This document shows positions 33,058 to 42,480 of a DNA stretch of 64,000 bases, piece by piece. Position 1 is the first letter of the stretch. Each line of letters opens with the position of its first letter. Source of the stretch: Geomonas paludis (GTDB taxonomy: Bacteria > Desulfobacterota > Desulfuromonadia > Geobacterales > Geobacteraceae); assembly GCF_014193585.1 (NCBI RefSeq), contig NZ_BLXY01000004.1:62001-126000 (forward strand), in the 5' to 3' direction. The notes below the pieces were generated by a model, which saw only the letters and a list, made by a program, of their open reading frames with translations, was not told the origin of the DNA and did not search any database. A program made the translations under genes and the position numbers.

Positions 33058-33750
33058 ATGGAAGATACCAGGATACTGATGGTGGTGCGCGAGCCGGAGG
33101 CGAGGTCGGCCTACGAGCAGATCCTGGACCGGATCGGGGTCAGCTACCACACCGCCGGCGACTTCAACGAGGTGCTGCGCATGACCGTGCAGTCGGCCTA
33201 CAACGGGCTGCTGGTCGACATCCTGACCCTGGTGCGCTGCTCCAAGGAAGAAAAGAGCATCGCCTACGATTGCATCAACTTCTACCCGACGTTACGCATC
33301 AAGTGGGACGCCAGGCTGCAGAGCATCACCCTGGGCCCGCAGGAAAACTCCCCCGCCGCGGCCGACACCGACGCCGCACTCGCCCGCTTCGTCCAGGACC
33401 GCTGCGGCACCTTCTCCGCCCGTTGCCTCAGGCGCTTCGCCAGGAAGGACAGCTACCTGAGCCTGCTGCTGTCCGCCCGCGACGGCCTCCCCGGCGCCGT
33501 CACGGTCAAGACCTTCACCGTCAACATCTCCCAGGGCGGCGCCTTCGTGCATACCACCCACCCCTTCGCCAAGGCCGACCGCGTCTGGCTCAGCTTCCCG
33601 GAGCTCACCGGCGAACCGGCCATCGAGGCCGGCGTCTGCTGGAGCATTCCCTGGGGCGGGTGCCGCAGCATCCCGGGCATCGGCGTCATGTTCGACCAGG
33701 GACTGTCCCCGCGCCAGGTCGAGTGGCTCAAGCAGGTCGCCCCCAACTGA
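33058..33750 (+). CDS. PilZ-domain protein with receiver-like N-terminus
   Basis: A 230-residue protein. The C-terminal part (about 120-225) is a PilZ domain: a basic LRRFARKDSYLSL start supplying the RxxxR-type arginines, then NISQGG, matching the (D/N)xSxxG part of the cyclic-di-GMP site, and the closing GIGVMFDQ. The N-terminal 100 residues (ILMVVREPEARSAYEQIL, LLVDILTLV) look like a response-regulator fold lacking the normal acidic pocket. It is probably a cyclic-di-GMP effector. No operon partner is evident; the downstream hybrid kinase begins 186 bases later on the same strand. Confidence 0.72.
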   Translation: MEDTRILMVVREPEARSAYEQILDRIGVSYHTAGDFNEVLRMTVQSAYNGLLVDILTLVRCSKEEKSIAYDCINFYPTLRIKWDARLQSITLGPQENSPAAADTDAALARFVQDRCGTFSARCLRRFARKDSYLSLLLSARDGLPGAVTVKTFTVNISQGGAFVHTTHPFAKADRVWLSFPELTGEPAIEAGVCWSIPWGGCRSIPGIGVMFDQGLSPRQVEWLKQVAPN

Positions 33751-33936
33751 ACCCGTGCTGCCGCAGCGTTGTCCAACTCCTTCCAGCTCTCCCCCGCCCG
33801 CGAGGGAAGGGGGCTTTTGGTGGCGGGCATTTGCCGCTAAAGAATCCGCTGCTGATGCCGACTAATGAGCTAAGGATTAGCTAGCTCCCGGGATGCAGCA
33901 CTGCCACGCTGCGCCCCCGGCACCACGGGAAACTCG

Positions 33937-36432
33937 ATGATCAACCGGCTGCGCGACCTCTCCATTCGACGAAAACTGATAGCAATGCTGCTTTTCACCA
34001 ACGCGGTGGTGCTGGCGCTGGTCTCGGCGGCGTTCGTGGTGAACGAGGCGAACCGCTTCCGTAGCGAAATGCAGACCGAGCTCACGGCGCTCGCGGAGAT
34101 CATCGGCAACAACAGTTCCGCCGCGGTGGCCTTCAACGACCGTCAGGCCGCCGGGGAAACCCTGGCCGCCCTGCGCGCCAAGCCCTACATTCGCACCGCC
34201 CTCATCGTGATGCAGGACGACACGGTCCTGGTCCGCTACCTGGCGCCGGGGAGTCCTGCTCATCCGCTTCCCTTTGCCGTCGTCGCGGGGGACCGGGTCA
34301 GCATCGACCCGTTCCGCTTCCGCGAGGCCTTGCAGCGTTCCCGCTCCCCACTGGCCGTAGGCGAAGACATCTACGGCGTGCACCGCATCCTGCTGGACAG
34401 CCAGCAGATCGGCACCGTGGTATTGCAGTCCGACCCCCGCGAGTTCACCGACCGGCTGGCGCGCTTCTTCCTCCTGGTGACCGGGGTGATGCTGAGCGCC
34501 CTGCTCCTGGTGTACTTCCTCGCGACACGGCTGCAGCGGCTCATCTCGGCTCCCATCACCCACCTGGCGCAGGTGATCAAGGCGGTGTCGGCGGAGAAGA
34601 ACTACTTCATGCGCGCGGAAAAGCAGGGCAACGACGAACTGGGGACGCTGATCGAGGGGTTCAACGAGATGCTGGTCCAGATCCAGCGGCGCGACCAGCA
34701 GCTGGAGGCGCAGCGACAGGAGCTCGAGGGGGAGGTGCAGCGCCGCACGGCGCAGCTGTCTGCCGCCAACCGCGAGCTGAACCAGACCGTGGCCGAGCTG
34801 CTGCTCTCCAAGGAGGCGGCCGAGGCCGCGAGCCTTGCCAAGTCCCAGTTCCTGGCCAACATGAGCCACGAGATCCGGACCCCGATGAACGGCGTGCTGG
34901 GGATGACCAGGGTGCTCCTGGAAAGCGGGCTGGCCGGCGAGCAGCGCCGCTTCGCCGAGGCGGTCTGGAATTCCGGCGAGTCCCTGTTGTCCATCATCAA
35001 CGACATCCTGGACTTCTCCAAGATCGAGGCGGGGCGCATGGAGCTCGAGCCGGCGCCCTTCGACCTGCACGACATCCTGGGCGGGGTGCTGGAGATGTTT
35101 GCCGCGGTGGCGCAACGCAAGGGGGTCGATATCTCGTTGCACCTCGACCCGGACCTGCCGCGCTACGTGGTGGGGGACCCGGTTCGCCTGCGCCAGGTCC
35201 TGGTGAACCTTTTGGGCAACGCGGTCAAGTTCACCAGCCGCGGCGAGGTGCGTCTGACCGCGCTACCGCTGGCGGAGCAGGGGGAAGGGTGGTTGAAGGT
35301 CGAGGTGGCGGACACCGGGATCGGCATCCGCCCCGAGGCGCAGGCGCACATCTTCGAGAGCTTCTCCCAGGCCGACTACTCGACCACGAGGACGTTCGGC
35401 GGCACCGGCCTCGGCCTGGCCATCTCACGGCAACTGGCCCAGTTGATGGAAGGGGAGCTGGGCCTTGCCAGCGAGTACGGCGTCGGCTCCACCTTCTGGT
35501 TCAGCGTCAGGCTGCAAGTGCTCACGGAAGTACCGGAATGCCTGGCGCAGCAGTCGGCCCCGCAGGAGGGGGGAGCAAAGCCCTGCTTCGACGCACTGGT
35601 GCTGGTGGCGGAGGACAACCCGGTCAACCAGGACGTGGTGCGGCACATGCTGGGGCAACTGTCCTGCGACGTGGAAATCGTGGCCAACGGAGAGCTGGCG
35701 GTCGCCGCCTCGGCAGAGGGGAGGTATCACCTGGTCTTCATGGATTGCCAGATGCCGCACATGGACGGTTTCGCAGCCACCCGCGCCATCCGGGACCGGG
35801 AGGAGAGCGAAGGGAGGGGACGCCTGCCGATAGTGGCCCTCACCGCCAATGCGCTCACCGGCGACCGCGAGCTCTGTCTCGCCGCCGGCATGGACGACTA
35901 CCTGAGCAAACCCTTCGACTGTCGGCAACTGGCCGAGGTGCTGTTGCGCTGGATCCCGGAGCGGGCCAAGAGCTGCCCCGACAGCGGCAACCCGTCCCAA
36001 CCCGCTGCCGCCGCCGGGCAGGGTGCTGAAGAGGCGGAGCCGGAACAGGAGCAGTCGTCGCCGCACGGAGCGCCAGTGCAGGGGGATGCGCCGGAGGGGG
36101 ACCTTCCCGTGTTCGACCGGGACGGGCTGGTGCAGCGGGTGGGAGATGAAGAGTTCGTGGAGATGTTCGTGGAGAAATACCTGGAAAGCACCGACAGGCT
36201 GATGAAGCTTTTGCGGCAGGCGGTCGAGGCGGAGGATTATGCGGAGGTGCGCCTGCAGGCCCATAGCATCAAGGGAGCGGCCGCCAGCATCGGGGCCGAG
36301 GTGATGCGCGCCGTGGCCTTCAGGATGGAGCAGTCGGCGCAACTGGAACCGGAGCGTTCCGGCCTGACGGAACTGTTCGGGGCGCTGGAGCAGGCTTTGA
36401 CGGATTTCAGGCGGGTCGCCGCGCCGCTCTAA
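33937..36432 (+). CDS. BarA-like hybrid histidine kinase (HAMP-HisKA-HATPase-REC-Hpt)
   Basis: An 831-residue membrane sensor. It has helix 1 (about 12-34), a periplasmic sensor of about 130 residues, helix 2 (about 173-196), a HAMP linker and coiled coil, HisKA with [14 protein letters not shown], HATPase with [14 protein letters not shown] and FGGTGLGLA, a receiver ([26 protein letters not shown]) and a C-terminal Hpt domain with its own histidine in [11 protein letters not shown]. The layout allows a full His-Asp-His phosphorelay within one chain, so a separate response regulator is expected elsewhere. Its stop codon overlaps that of convergent murB by 3 bases. Confidence 0.88.
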   Translation: MINRLRDLSIRRKLIAMLLFTNAVVLALVSAAFVVNEANRFRSEMQTELTALAEIIGNNSSAAVAFNDRQAAGETLAALRAKPYIRTALIVMQDDTVLVRYLAPGSPAHPLPFAVVAGDRVSIDPFRFREALQRSRSPLAVGEDIYGVHRILLDSQQIGTVVLQSDPREFTDRLARFFLLVTGVMLSALLLVYFLATRLQRLISAPITHLAQVIKAVSAEKNYFMRAEKQGNDELGTLIEGFNEMLVQIQRRDQQLEAQRQELEGEVQRRTAQLSAANRELNQTVAELLLSKEAAEAASLAKSQFLANMSHEIRTPMNGVLGMTRVLLESGLAGEQRRFAEAVWNSGESLLSIINDILDFSKIEAGRMELEPAPFDLHDILGGVLEMFAAVAQRKGVDISLHLDPDLPRYVVGDPVRLRQVLVNLLGNAVKFTSRGEVRLTALPLAEQGEGWLKVEVADTGIGIRPEAQAHIFESFSQADYSTTRTFGGTGLGLAISRQLAQLMEGELGLASEYGVGSTFWFSVRLQVLTEVPECLAQQSAPQEGGAKPCFDALVLVAEDNPVNQDVVRHMLGQLSCDVEIVANGELAVAASAEGRYHLVFMDCQMPHMDGFAATRAIRDREESEGRGRLPIVALTANALTGDRELCLAAGMDDYLSKPFDCRQLAEVLLRWIPERAKSCPDSGNPSQPAAAAGQGAEEAEPEQEQSSPHGAPVQGDAPEGDLPVFDRDGLVQRVGDEEFVEMFVEKYLESTDRLMKLLRQAVEAEDYAEVRLQAHSIKGAAASIGAEVMRAVAFRMEQSAQLEPERSGLTELFGALEQALTDFRRVAAPL

Positions 36433-37394
36433 ATGACCACACCGAGGGGGCTCACCTCCTCCTTGAGCACCACCCCCAGCTTAACCTGCACTTCTTTCCG
36501 CACCAGCCTCGCCAGTTGCACCATTTCCGTTGCGGTGGCCGATCCCGTGTTGACCAGGTAGTTGGCATGTCTGTGGCTCACCGCCGCTCCCCCGACCTTC
36601 AGGTTGCGCAGCCCGGCCTGGTCGATGAGCCAGCCGGCGGGGATGCGGCATTCCCGGCAGCGCACCCCCTGTTCGTCCTCGAACTTCCTGATCAGTGCCG
36701 CGTCGTCCACCACCGGGTTCATGAAGAAGGAGCCGGCGCTCTGGTCGCAGGAGAGCTGTTTCGCTTCCCGCTTCGCCAGCGTCTGCGTCACCTTGGCGGA
36801 GACCTCCTCCGGGTCCCCCGGGGCGAGCGCCAGCAGCGCGCCTACCACGATCAGGCCGGGGTCCCGCTTGAAGCGGCTGTCCCGGTAGCCGAAGGCGCAC
36901 TGGTCGCGGCGCAGCGTCACCACCTTCAGCGTCGCGGCGTCGAGCGCGGAGACCGTCGCCAGGACGTCGCCGATGGCGCCCCCGTAGGCGCCGGCGTTGC
37001 CCCGGACCGCGCCTCCCACGGTGCCCGGGATGCCCGCCAGCGACTCCAGGCCGGAAAGGCCCCATGCCACCGTGCGGTGCACCAGGGCGGTCAGGTCGTA
37101 ACCCGCCTGCACCTGGACCATGCCGCCGGAGCGGGTGACCCGGTTCATCAGCAGCCGGATGGCGACGCCCGGAAAGCCGTCGTCGCTGATCAGCAGGTTG
37201 CTCCCCCCGCCCAGGATGCAGAAGGGGAGGTGCATCTCCCGGGCGAAGCGCAGGGCTTGCTGGAGTTCGCGCTGGGTGTGGGCGCCGATGAGGAAGCGGG
37301 CCGGGCCGCCGATGCGGAAAGAGGTAAACGGCGCCAGCGGCACGTTCTCTGCGATGTCGAGGGGGGACTCTGTGTGGCTGTTGGCATTTGGCAT
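36429..37394 (-). CDS. murB: UDP-N-acetylenolpyruvoylglucosamine reductase
   Basis: A 321-residue FAD enzyme reducing UDP-GlcNAc-enolpyruvate to UDP-MurNAc in peptidoglycan synthesis. Visible features are [19 protein letters not shown], the FAD-binding [38 protein letters not shown] and the serine-bearing [10 protein letters not shown] near the C-terminus. The start at 37394 (MPNANSH) is chosen because a promoter ends directly in front of it; upstream in-frame codons would lie within that promoter. No ribosome site is seen, so it may be leaderless. It is not in a mur-fts cluster, unlike in many bacteria. Confidence 0.92.
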   Translation of the reverse strand: MPNANSHTESPLDIAENVPLAPFTSFRIGGPARFLIGAHTQRELQQALRFAREMHLPFCILGGGSNLLISDDGFPGVAIRLLMNRVTRSGGMVQVQAGYDLTALVHRTVAWGLSGLESLAGIPGTVGGAVRGNAGAYGGAIGDVLATVSALDAATLKVVTLRRDQCAFGYRDSRFKRDPGLIVVGALLALAPGDPEEVSAKVTQTLAKREAKQLSCDQSAGSFFMNPVVDDAALIRKFEDEQGVRCRECRIPAGWLIDQAGLRNLKVGGAAVSHRHANYLVNTGSATATEMVQLARLVRKEVQVKLGVVLKEEVSPLGVVI

Positions 37395-37401
37395 AGCGGA
37401 T

Positions 37402-37429
37402 ATGATACACGAGTTACTTGGAATGCCAA
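37402..37429 (-). promoter_or_regulatory. murB promoter, possibly leaderless
   Basis: On the minus strand TTGGCA (37424-37429), a 16-base spacer and TATCAT (37402-37407) form a good sigma-70 promoter. Only 7 bases separate the -10 hexamer from the murB ATG, so transcription would start at or within a base or two of the ATG. Confidence 0.55.
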
Positions 37430-37491
37430 ATAGGTGGTGAGGATGCTGACCAGTCGGACCAGTCTGTGATGGGAGGGGAGGTGAGAGGCGC

Positions 37492-37526
37492 AAAGGGGAC
37501 AGGCACCTGGCGGAGCCAGTCCCCTT
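37492..37526. repeat. REP element, single unit
   Basis: One unit of the family at 14926-15034 (GGGGACAGGCACCTGG then CGGAGCCAGTCCCC), followed by a six-T run on the plus strand. It lies 7 bases beyond the chemoreceptor stop codon. Confidence 0.75.
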
Positions 37527-37533
37527 TTTTCAG

Positions 37534-39228
37534 TTACAGCCTGAAGCGCTGCACCATCTCCTGCATCTCGCCGGAGAGCATGGAGAGCCGGTCGGAGGCT
37601 GCGGAAATCTCCCGGGCGCCACTGGCGCTTTGCTGCACGGTGCCGGAAATCTGGTGGATGTTGTTGGTGATCTCCTGGGTGGTGGCGGTCTGCTCCTCGG
37701 CCGCGGTGACGATCTGGTTGATCTGGCTGGTCACCTCGTTGATCTGGGCCAGGATGTCTTCCAATGCCTCCCCGGAGCGGGCCGCCTCGCCGGTGCCGCG
37801 GGTCACTTCCTCGACACCCTCTTCCATGGCGCGCACGGCCAGCTTGGTCTCCTGCTGGATGTTCTTGATCATGGTGCCGATCTCGCGGGTGGCCTTGGTG
37901 GTGCGCTCGGCCAAGGCACGGACCTCGTCGGCAACGACGGCGAAACCGCGCCCCTGCTCGCCGGCACGCGCCGCCTCGATGGCCGCGTTCAACGCCAACA
38001 GGTTGGTCTGGTCCGCGATGTCCTCGATGGTGGCCACGATCTCCCCGATCTGGTCGCTGCGGGTCCCCAACTGCTCGACAACACCGGCGGAACTGCGCAC
38101 GTGGTCGGCGATTCTGTTCATCCCCTGAACCGTTTCCCTGACGATGGCGGCGCCGCTTTGCGCCGAGTTGCTGGCTTGGCCGGAGCTGCCCGCGGCCAGG
38201 TGGCAGTTGCGGGAGATGTCGTTGCTGGTGCAGGACATCTCTTCGCTGGCAACGGCCACCGTCTCGGCCTGGCTCACCACCGCGCCCGCGTCGTCCGCCA
38301 TGCAGCGGGCGTTGGCGTTGAGCTCCGCGGCGGCGGCGGAGACGTCCAGGGCGCTGCGGTTCACCTTCTCCATCACCTCGCGCAGCCCTTCGACCATGCG
38401 CCGCATCGCCTCGTAGATGCCGGTCCTGCCGGCCTCCAGCCGCACGGTCAGGTCGCCCGCGGCCACCTGCTGGGCGATCTCCTCCAGCTCCTCCGGCTCG
38501 GTGCCGATATGCGCGATCAGTCTGCGCACCACCAGGATGGCGGCAACGCAGATGACCGCCAGGATCACCACGGTAAGCGCTACCACCAGGTACACGTCCT
38601 TGAGGATCAGCTGCTTGTTGGCGTCGGCCGCCTTCTGCACCTGGAGGTCCAGGTCATCCACGTAGGAGCCGGTGCCGATGATCCAGTCGAAGGGGGGGAA
38701 GTAGAGGGAGTAGCCGCGTTTGGCAACGGCCACGTCGCTCCCGGGGCGCGGGAAGTGGTAGTCGGTGAAGCCGCCCCCCGCCTGCTTCCCGTTCTTGATG
38801 ATCTCCTGGATCAGGTATTTACCCTTGGCGTCCTGGAGGTTCATGCGGTTCTTGCCCTCGGCGGGTTTCCCCAGCAACACCACGTTGGTGCCGTCGGAGG
38901 TGTCGGCCCAGAAGTAGCCATCCTTGCCGAACTTGAGTCCGCGGAGCAGGTTCGCCCCCTGCTTCTTCGCCTCCTCCAAGGTCATCTCGCCCTTTTGCTG
39001 CCGGTCGCTGATCTCCTGCAGCAGGCTGACCGCGGTCTGTACCTCGGCCTTGGCGAGCAGGTCCGAGTTGGCGTACAGGGATTCGCGGTAGGACTCGTTG
39101 AACCTGGTGGTGAGGTCATAGAACTGCTTCATCACTGTCAGACCGGTGGGGGCTCCCAGTACGCAGCAGCTCACCAGGACCAATAGCAGGATCTTGGTTT
39201 GGAAGGATAATCTGTTTTTCTGAATCAT
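37534..39228 (-). CDS. Methyl-accepting chemotaxis protein with single Cache sensor
   Basis: A 564-residue transmembrane chemoreceptor. Helix 1 is at about 12-32. The periplasmic part is an sCache domain ([19 protein letters not shown], then [12 protein letters not shown] and [14 protein letters not shown]), usually binding small organic acids. Helix 2 at about 214-236 is followed by a HAMP domain and the signalling hairpin with the tip [19 protein letters not shown]. There is no CheR/CheB-binding pentapeptide at the C-terminus (ends MVQRFRL). The ligand is unknown. A sigma-28-like promoter is 53 bases upstream, matching its chemotaxis role. Confidence 0.93.
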   Translation of the reverse strand: MIQKNRLSFQTKILLLVLVSCCVLGAPTGLTVMKQFYDLTTRFNESYRESLYANSDLLAKAEVQTAVSLLQEISDRQQKGEMTLEEAKKQGANLLRGLKFGKDGYFWADTSDGTNVVLLGKPAEGKNRMNLQDAKGKYLIQEIIKNGKQAGGGFTDYHFPRPGSDVAVAKRGYSLYFPPFDWIIGTGSYVDDLDLQVQKAADANKQLILKDVYLVVALTVVILAVICVAAILVVRRLIAHIGTEPEELEEIAQQVAAGDLTVRLEAGRTGIYEAMRRMVEGLREVMEKVNRSALDVSAAAAELNANARCMADDAGAVVSQAETVAVASEEMSCTSNDISRNCHLAAGSSGQASNSAQSGAAIVRETVQGMNRIADHVRSSAGVVEQLGTRSDQIGEIVATIEDIADQTNLLALNAAIEAARAGEQGRGFAVVADEVRALAERTTKATREIGTMIKNIQQETKLAVRAMEEGVEEVTRGTGEAARSGEALEDILAQINEVTSQINQIVTAAEEQTATTQEITNNIHQISGTVQQSASGAREISAASDRLSMLSGEMQEMVQRFRL

Positions 39229-39280
39229 GTGCGTTTCCTCATGCTAAGGCGCCGTTGCCTTGTTCTTTCCGTCGCCATTC

Positions 39281-39307
39281 CTATCGGCACTTTCGTCGAC
39301 AGATTGA
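39281..39307 (-). promoter_or_regulatory. Sigma-28 (FliA)-like promoter of the chemoreceptor gene
   Basis: On the minus strand GCCGATAG (39281-39288) matches the sigma-28 -10 consensus GCCGATAA at seven of eight positions. A TCAA -35 core (39304-39307) lies 15 bases upstream, the correct distance for TAAA. The ATG is 52 bases downstream of the -10. Confidence 0.5.
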
Positions 39308-39389
39308 GGAATTTCTGCAGCCAGACAGCTTTCAGCGCAGTTTCACTGTCTGTGCATAAAAAGACTCAAGTCGCGCGCAACCGTGGCGA

Positions 39390-39579
39390 TATAGGTGACA
39401 GCGTTGACATGGAGGGGATGCCGGGGCACAGAAGTGCGCAGGCCGGGCTAGGGCCGGACCTGTGCCAGAACGGCGCCACAGGCAACGCTGTTCCCTTCTG
39501 CCATGTGATCGGTGCTTTCTGGCGGCCGATACCGATGAGAGTTGCACCGGGGGTACCTGCGAGGGTACCCCTCTTTTTT
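39390..39579 (+). ncRNA. Candidate structured small RNA with terminator
   Basis: No convincing protein is encoded between the chemoreceptor start and 39853. The plus strand has nested perfect complements: CAGCGTTG (39399-39406) with CAACGCTG (39483-39490), GGCACAG (39425-39431) with CTGTGCC (39460-39466), and CCGG (39443) with CCGG (39454). A second domain offers CGGTGC/GCACCG (39510/39544) or the competing ATCGGT/ACCGAT. It ends in an intrinsic terminator. It does not match any riboswitch or 6S/SRP pattern I know, and no plus-strand gene follows for 1.7 kb, so a free small RNA is more likely than a leader. Confidence 0.3.
39550..39579 (+). terminator. Orphan plus-strand terminator
   Basis: A perfect 8-bp stem (GGGGTACC at 39550-39557, GGTACCCC at 39564-39571) with a 6-base loop is followed by TCTTTTTTA. 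No coding gene precedes it on this strand, so it implies a non-coding plus-strand transcript. Confidence 0.65.
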
Positions 39580-39621
39580 AATCATAATTCTGAAAAGTTG
39601 CTGAATAAGGGGAGTTTCCTG

Positions 39622-39734
39622 GTTTCCAAGCTCCAGCTTGGGAACCCCATATGGCGCAAAGCTCCAGCTATGTATCCGAGAAGCTGGAGCTTCTGAAAGG
39701 CTTTGCGTTCCCAAGGCGGACCTTGGGAACGAGA
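39622..39734. repeat. GTTCCCAAG-type palindromic element
   Basis: Outer TTCCAAGCTCCAGCTTGGGAACC-like and GCGTTCCCAAGG...CCTTGGGAAC motifs surround an inner hairpin with AAGCTCCAGCT (39659-39669) paired to AGCTGGAGCTT, and GCGCAAAG paired to CTTTGCG. It sits directly before a paired REP element. No gene is visible here. Confidence 0.55.
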
Positions 39735-39745
39735 TCAAAGGGGAG

Positions 39746-39850
39746 GGGACTGGCTCCGCGAGGTGCCTGTCCCCTTAGGCTGGAGAAGATGGCTGGGTCC
39801 AAAAGAGCGTCCCGCTAAAGGGACAGGCACCTGACGGAGCCAGTCCCTTG
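39746..39850. repeat. Paired REP element (BIME-like), copy 2
   Basis: Inverted REP units at 39746-39777 and 39819-39850 have a spacer similar to that of copy 1 (both contain a GGAGAAG...TGGCTG block and a GCGT-CCGCTA-type block). The element ends 3 bases before the stop codon of the DUF1343 gene. Confidence 0.75.
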
Positions 39851-39853
39851 GGC

Positions 39854-41095
39854 TTAGTAGAGCAGGTACGGCTTGCGCTGCTCCAGGAAGCGCTTCACCC
39901 CGGGTGTCCAGCGCGCCTCGATGGCGGCCGCGGTCTCACCGGCCTGCAGTCCCTTGCGCAGTTCGGGCGAGCCCGCCATGTCGTCGATGCCGCCGCGGAA
40001 GAACTGGGGGCGGCTCTTCTCCGGCAGCGCCGCCTGCAGCGCGGCCATGAGCGCCACCCCGGTCTGCACCGGCTCGACCTTGCGGTAGTCGGTGATCTCG
40101 ATGCTCACCCCCGCCACCGCGCGGTCACGGTACTTGGGCGCGCTGGAGATACCGGGGAGCCGAATGGGCGTGAACTGCAGCGGGTCGAAACGCAGTCCCG
40201 GGAGCTGCTCCCCGTTCAGGCGCAGGGCGAGGGCTGTGGCGTCGATCCCGGGCCACCCTGCGATCTGGAAGGGCCTCGTGCTGCCGCGCCCTTCGGAGGC
40301 GCCGGTACCCTCGAGGAGCCCGGTGCCGGGGTAGAGCAGCACCGATTCGATGGCGGCCAGGTTGGGGCTGGTCGCCACCCAGGTCAGCCCGGTGTCCTGC
40401 CAGCGCATGTCCCGCTGCCACCCCTGCATGCGCACCACGCGCAACTCCAGCCTGCCCAGGTCCGGGAGCATCCCCTCGCCCTTGATCATCCCGGCCAGTT
40501 CCCCTACCGTCATGCCGTGCGCCAGCGGGATCGGGTAGAGCGAGGTGAAGCTCCCCGGGATCTTCTCCCTCACGAACCCGGCGACGTACTCCCCCCCCAG
40601 CGGGTTGGGGCGGTCCAGCACCATAAACGGGATGCCGGCCTCGGCCGCGGCCTGCATGGCCAGCCCCATGGTGGAGATGTAGGTGTAAAAGCGCGCCCCC
40701 GCGTCCTGGATGTCGAACACCATCAGGTCGATCCCCTTCAGGTCGTCCGGGCGCGGCTTCTTCCCTGCGCCGTAGAGGCTCTTGACCGGAATGGGCGCCG
40801 CGTCGTCGTCGGCCAGCTTGACGCCGTCCTCGGCGTTCCCCTTGAGGCCGTGCTCGGGAGAGAAGATCAGCGCGGGCTTGACCCCCTTCTGCTCCATCAG
40901 CGCCAGGAGGTGGGTACCCCCCACCATGGCGGACTGGTTGGTGATCAGGGCGAAGCGTTTTCCCTGCAGCGGCAGGAATCCCTGCTCGCTCAGGACCTCC
41001 GCACCGGTCTTGACGATCTCGGCGCGGCACAGGCCGGGGAACAACAGGAACAGCATCAGGGTTAGTGCGACAACGGAGGGTGCAACTCGAATCAC
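39854..41095 (-). CDS. DUF1343 family secreted protein, NamZ-like exo-beta-N-acetylmuramidase
   Basis: A 413-residue protein. The GTG at 41095 is preferred: it is preceded by AGAAGGCGG and leads straight into a signal peptide (VVALTLMLFLLFPGLCRA). Family blocks are RFALITNQSA, FSPEHGLKG, DLMVFDIQDAGARFYTYISTM, VLDRPNPLGG, GWPGIDA and the C-terminal PGVKRFLEQRKPYLLY. DUF1343 includes NamZ, which removes terminal MurNAc from peptidoglycan fragments; the role here is inferred from family. An in-frame ATG at 41164 would give a longer N-terminus. A paired REP element abuts the 3' end. Confidence 0.85.
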   Translation of the reverse strand: MIRVAPSVVALTLMLFLLFPGLCRAEIVKTGAEVLSEQGFLPLQGKRFALITNQSAMVGGTHLLALMEQKGVKPALIFSPEHGLKGNAEDGVKLADDDAAPIPVKSLYGAGKKPRPDDLKGIDLMVFDIQDAGARFYTYISTMGLAMQAAAEAGIPFMVLDRPNPLGGEYVAGFVREKIPGSFTSLYPIPLAHGMTVGELAGMIKGEGMLPDLGRLELRVVRMQGWQRDMRWQDTGLTWVATSPNLAAIESVLLYPGTGLLEGTGASEGRGSTRPFQIAGWPGIDATALALRLNGEQLPGLRFDPLQFTPIRLPGISSAPKYRDRAVAGVSIEITDYRKVEPVQTGVALMAALQAALPEKSRPQFFRGGIDDMAGSPELRKGLQAGETAAAIEARWTPGVKRFLEQRKPYLLY

Positions 41096-41253
41096 GATGA
41101 ACCGCCTTCTGGTTGAGATGATGGCAGAGCTTACCCCACAGGTTTCCGTGAAGGCAAGCCCCATGCGGCTTTTCGGTGAGATGGATCACACTGCCGCATA
41201 GTCCGGCGCCTTTCCATTGGCGTGTTCTCGTGAGCATACAGTAAAAATAACCC

Positions 41254-41282
41254 TTGTCTTATTGGTGCTTTTGAAATAGATT
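41254..41282 (+). promoter_or_regulatory. Candidate promoter of the hexaheme cytochrome operon
   Basis: TTGTCT (41254-41259), a 17-base spacer and TAGATT (41277-41282) lie in an AT-rich patch 63 bases before the first cytochrome gene. Both hexamers match at four of six positions. Confidence 0.35.
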
Positions 41283-41345
41283 GTTCACATTTGCCGATGA
41301 TAATCATGTCTTCCCAGCTGTCAGGGATGACCGGGAGGGAGTGCT

Positions 41346-42140
41346 ATGAAAAGACTTTTTCTGGCTTGTCTGATCCTGTTGTGCGGCGCCGGCGTGCTCT
41401 TCGGGGCCGGGACCAAGAAGAAGAAACCGCTGCCGCAGGACTTCGGGAGCGTGACCATCAACAACTTCTCCCAGCAGGCCGGCATGCCGCCGGTCGTCTT
41501 CGACCACTGGGTGCACCGCAAGAACTACACCTGCCGCCTGTGCCACGTCGACATCGGCTTCGGCATGACCGCCAACTCCACCCAGGTCCGCGCCGCCGAC
41601 AACAGCAAGCGCTTCTTCTGCGGCGTCTGCCACAACGGCACCTCCACCATCAACAAGGTCAAGATCTTCGACTCCTGCGCCACCAGTTACAACAGGGAGG
41701 AGTACAAGCGCTGCGTGAAGTGCCACGCCCTGGAGAAGGACCCGGCCAAGGAAGAGGCCTTCTACCGTTTCCAGGAGAAGATGCCGCGCGAAACCTTCGG
41801 TAACGGCATCAACTGGGAGAAGGCCGAGGAAACCGGCCAGCTCAAGCTGATCGACTCGCTGGAGGGGGTCTCCTTCAAGAAGAGCTCGATGAAGGTGCAA
41901 AAGGACTTCGCCCTGAAGGGGAAGGTGGAGGGCATGCCGGACATCATCTTCTCCCACGCCAAGCACACCGTCTGGAACGGTTGCGAGGTCTGCCACCCCG
42001 ACATCTTCGTGGGGATCAAGAAGGGGGCCACCAAGTACTCCATGATCGACCTGTTCGACGGCAAGTACTGCGGCGTCTGCCACGACAAGGTCGCCTTCCC
42101 GCAGAGCGACTGCAAGCGCTGCCATTCCAAGCCGGTCTAG
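41346..42140 (+). CDS. Periplasmic hexaheme cytochrome c (c7/c3-like), copy 1
   Basis: A 264-residue secreted protein with an N-terminal signal (MKRLFLACLILLCGAGVLFGAG). It has six CXXCH sites: CRLCH, CGVCH, CVKCH, CEVCH, CGVCH and CKRCH. The block FDHWVHRKNYTCRLCHVDIGFGM near the start and SHAKHTVWNGCEVCHPDIF later show two c7-like triheme units, with conserved axial histidines before each first heme. Likely location is periplasm or outer surface. It is followed by a small secreted protein and a paralogous cytochrome (42481), all closely spaced and probably one operon. No Geobacter named cytochrome is recognised with certainty. Confidence 0.85.
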   Translation: MKRLFLACLILLCGAGVLFGAGTKKKKPLPQDFGSVTINNFSQQAGMPPVVFDHWVHRKNYTCRLCHVDIGFGMTANSTQVRAADNSKRFFCGVCHNGTSTINKVKIFDSCATSYNREEYKRCVKCHALEKDPAKEEAFYRFQEKMPRETFGNGINWEKAEETGQLKLIDSLEGVSFKKSSMKVQKDFALKGKVEGMPDIIFSHAKHTVWNGCEVCHPDIFVGIKKGATKYSMIDLFDGKYCGVCHDKVAFPQSDCKRCHSKPV

Positions 42141-42149
42141 GGGAGAGCC

Positions 42150-42452
42150 ATGACTTTGCCAAAGATGAAAGGCGTGATCGCTGCCGCGCTGCTGGCGCTG
42201 GCCCTGGCCCAGCCGCTGTGGGCCGAGGAGTCCTGGCAGGCGACCTTCGACGAAACCTGCTCCAAGAGCAACCAGGCCATGACCATGTCGGTGCAGGAAC
42301 TGCGCGACCTCCTGGCCAAGTGCGACGCGCTGCAGAAAGTGATCGAGACCCAGGAAGAGTCGGTGCGCAAGGTGTACCTGAAGCGGCTTTCGCTGTGCCG
42401 GAACCTGTACGCGTACATGCTGGAGTACAAGCAGAGCAACCAGGCCAAGTAG
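42150..42452 (+). CDS. Small periplasmic protein between paralogous cytochromes
   Basis: A 100-residue protein with a signal peptide (IAAALLALALAQPLWA, cleavage before EESW). The mature part of about 75 residues is mostly helical and carries three cysteines (in DETCSK, LAKCDA and LSLCRN), two or three of which could form a disulphide. There is no CXXCH. It starts 9 bases after the first cytochrome stop and ends 28 bases before the second. It may be an accessory or assembly factor of the cytochromes; this is inference from position. No family is recognised. Confidence 0.7.
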   Translation: MTLPKMKGVIAAALLALALAQPLWAEESWQATFDETCSKSNQAMTMSVQELRDLLAKCDALQKVIETQEESVRKVYLKRLSLCRNLYAYMLEYKQSNQAK

Positions 42453-42480
42453 ACCTGCCCGGGAAGAGGGGAGTGCCAGG

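Noticed and set aside
39229-39696. 155-codon plus-strand frame opposite the chemoreceptor promoter region
   Set aside because: It runs through the structured RNA candidate, the orphan terminator and a repeat; no ribosome site or domain.
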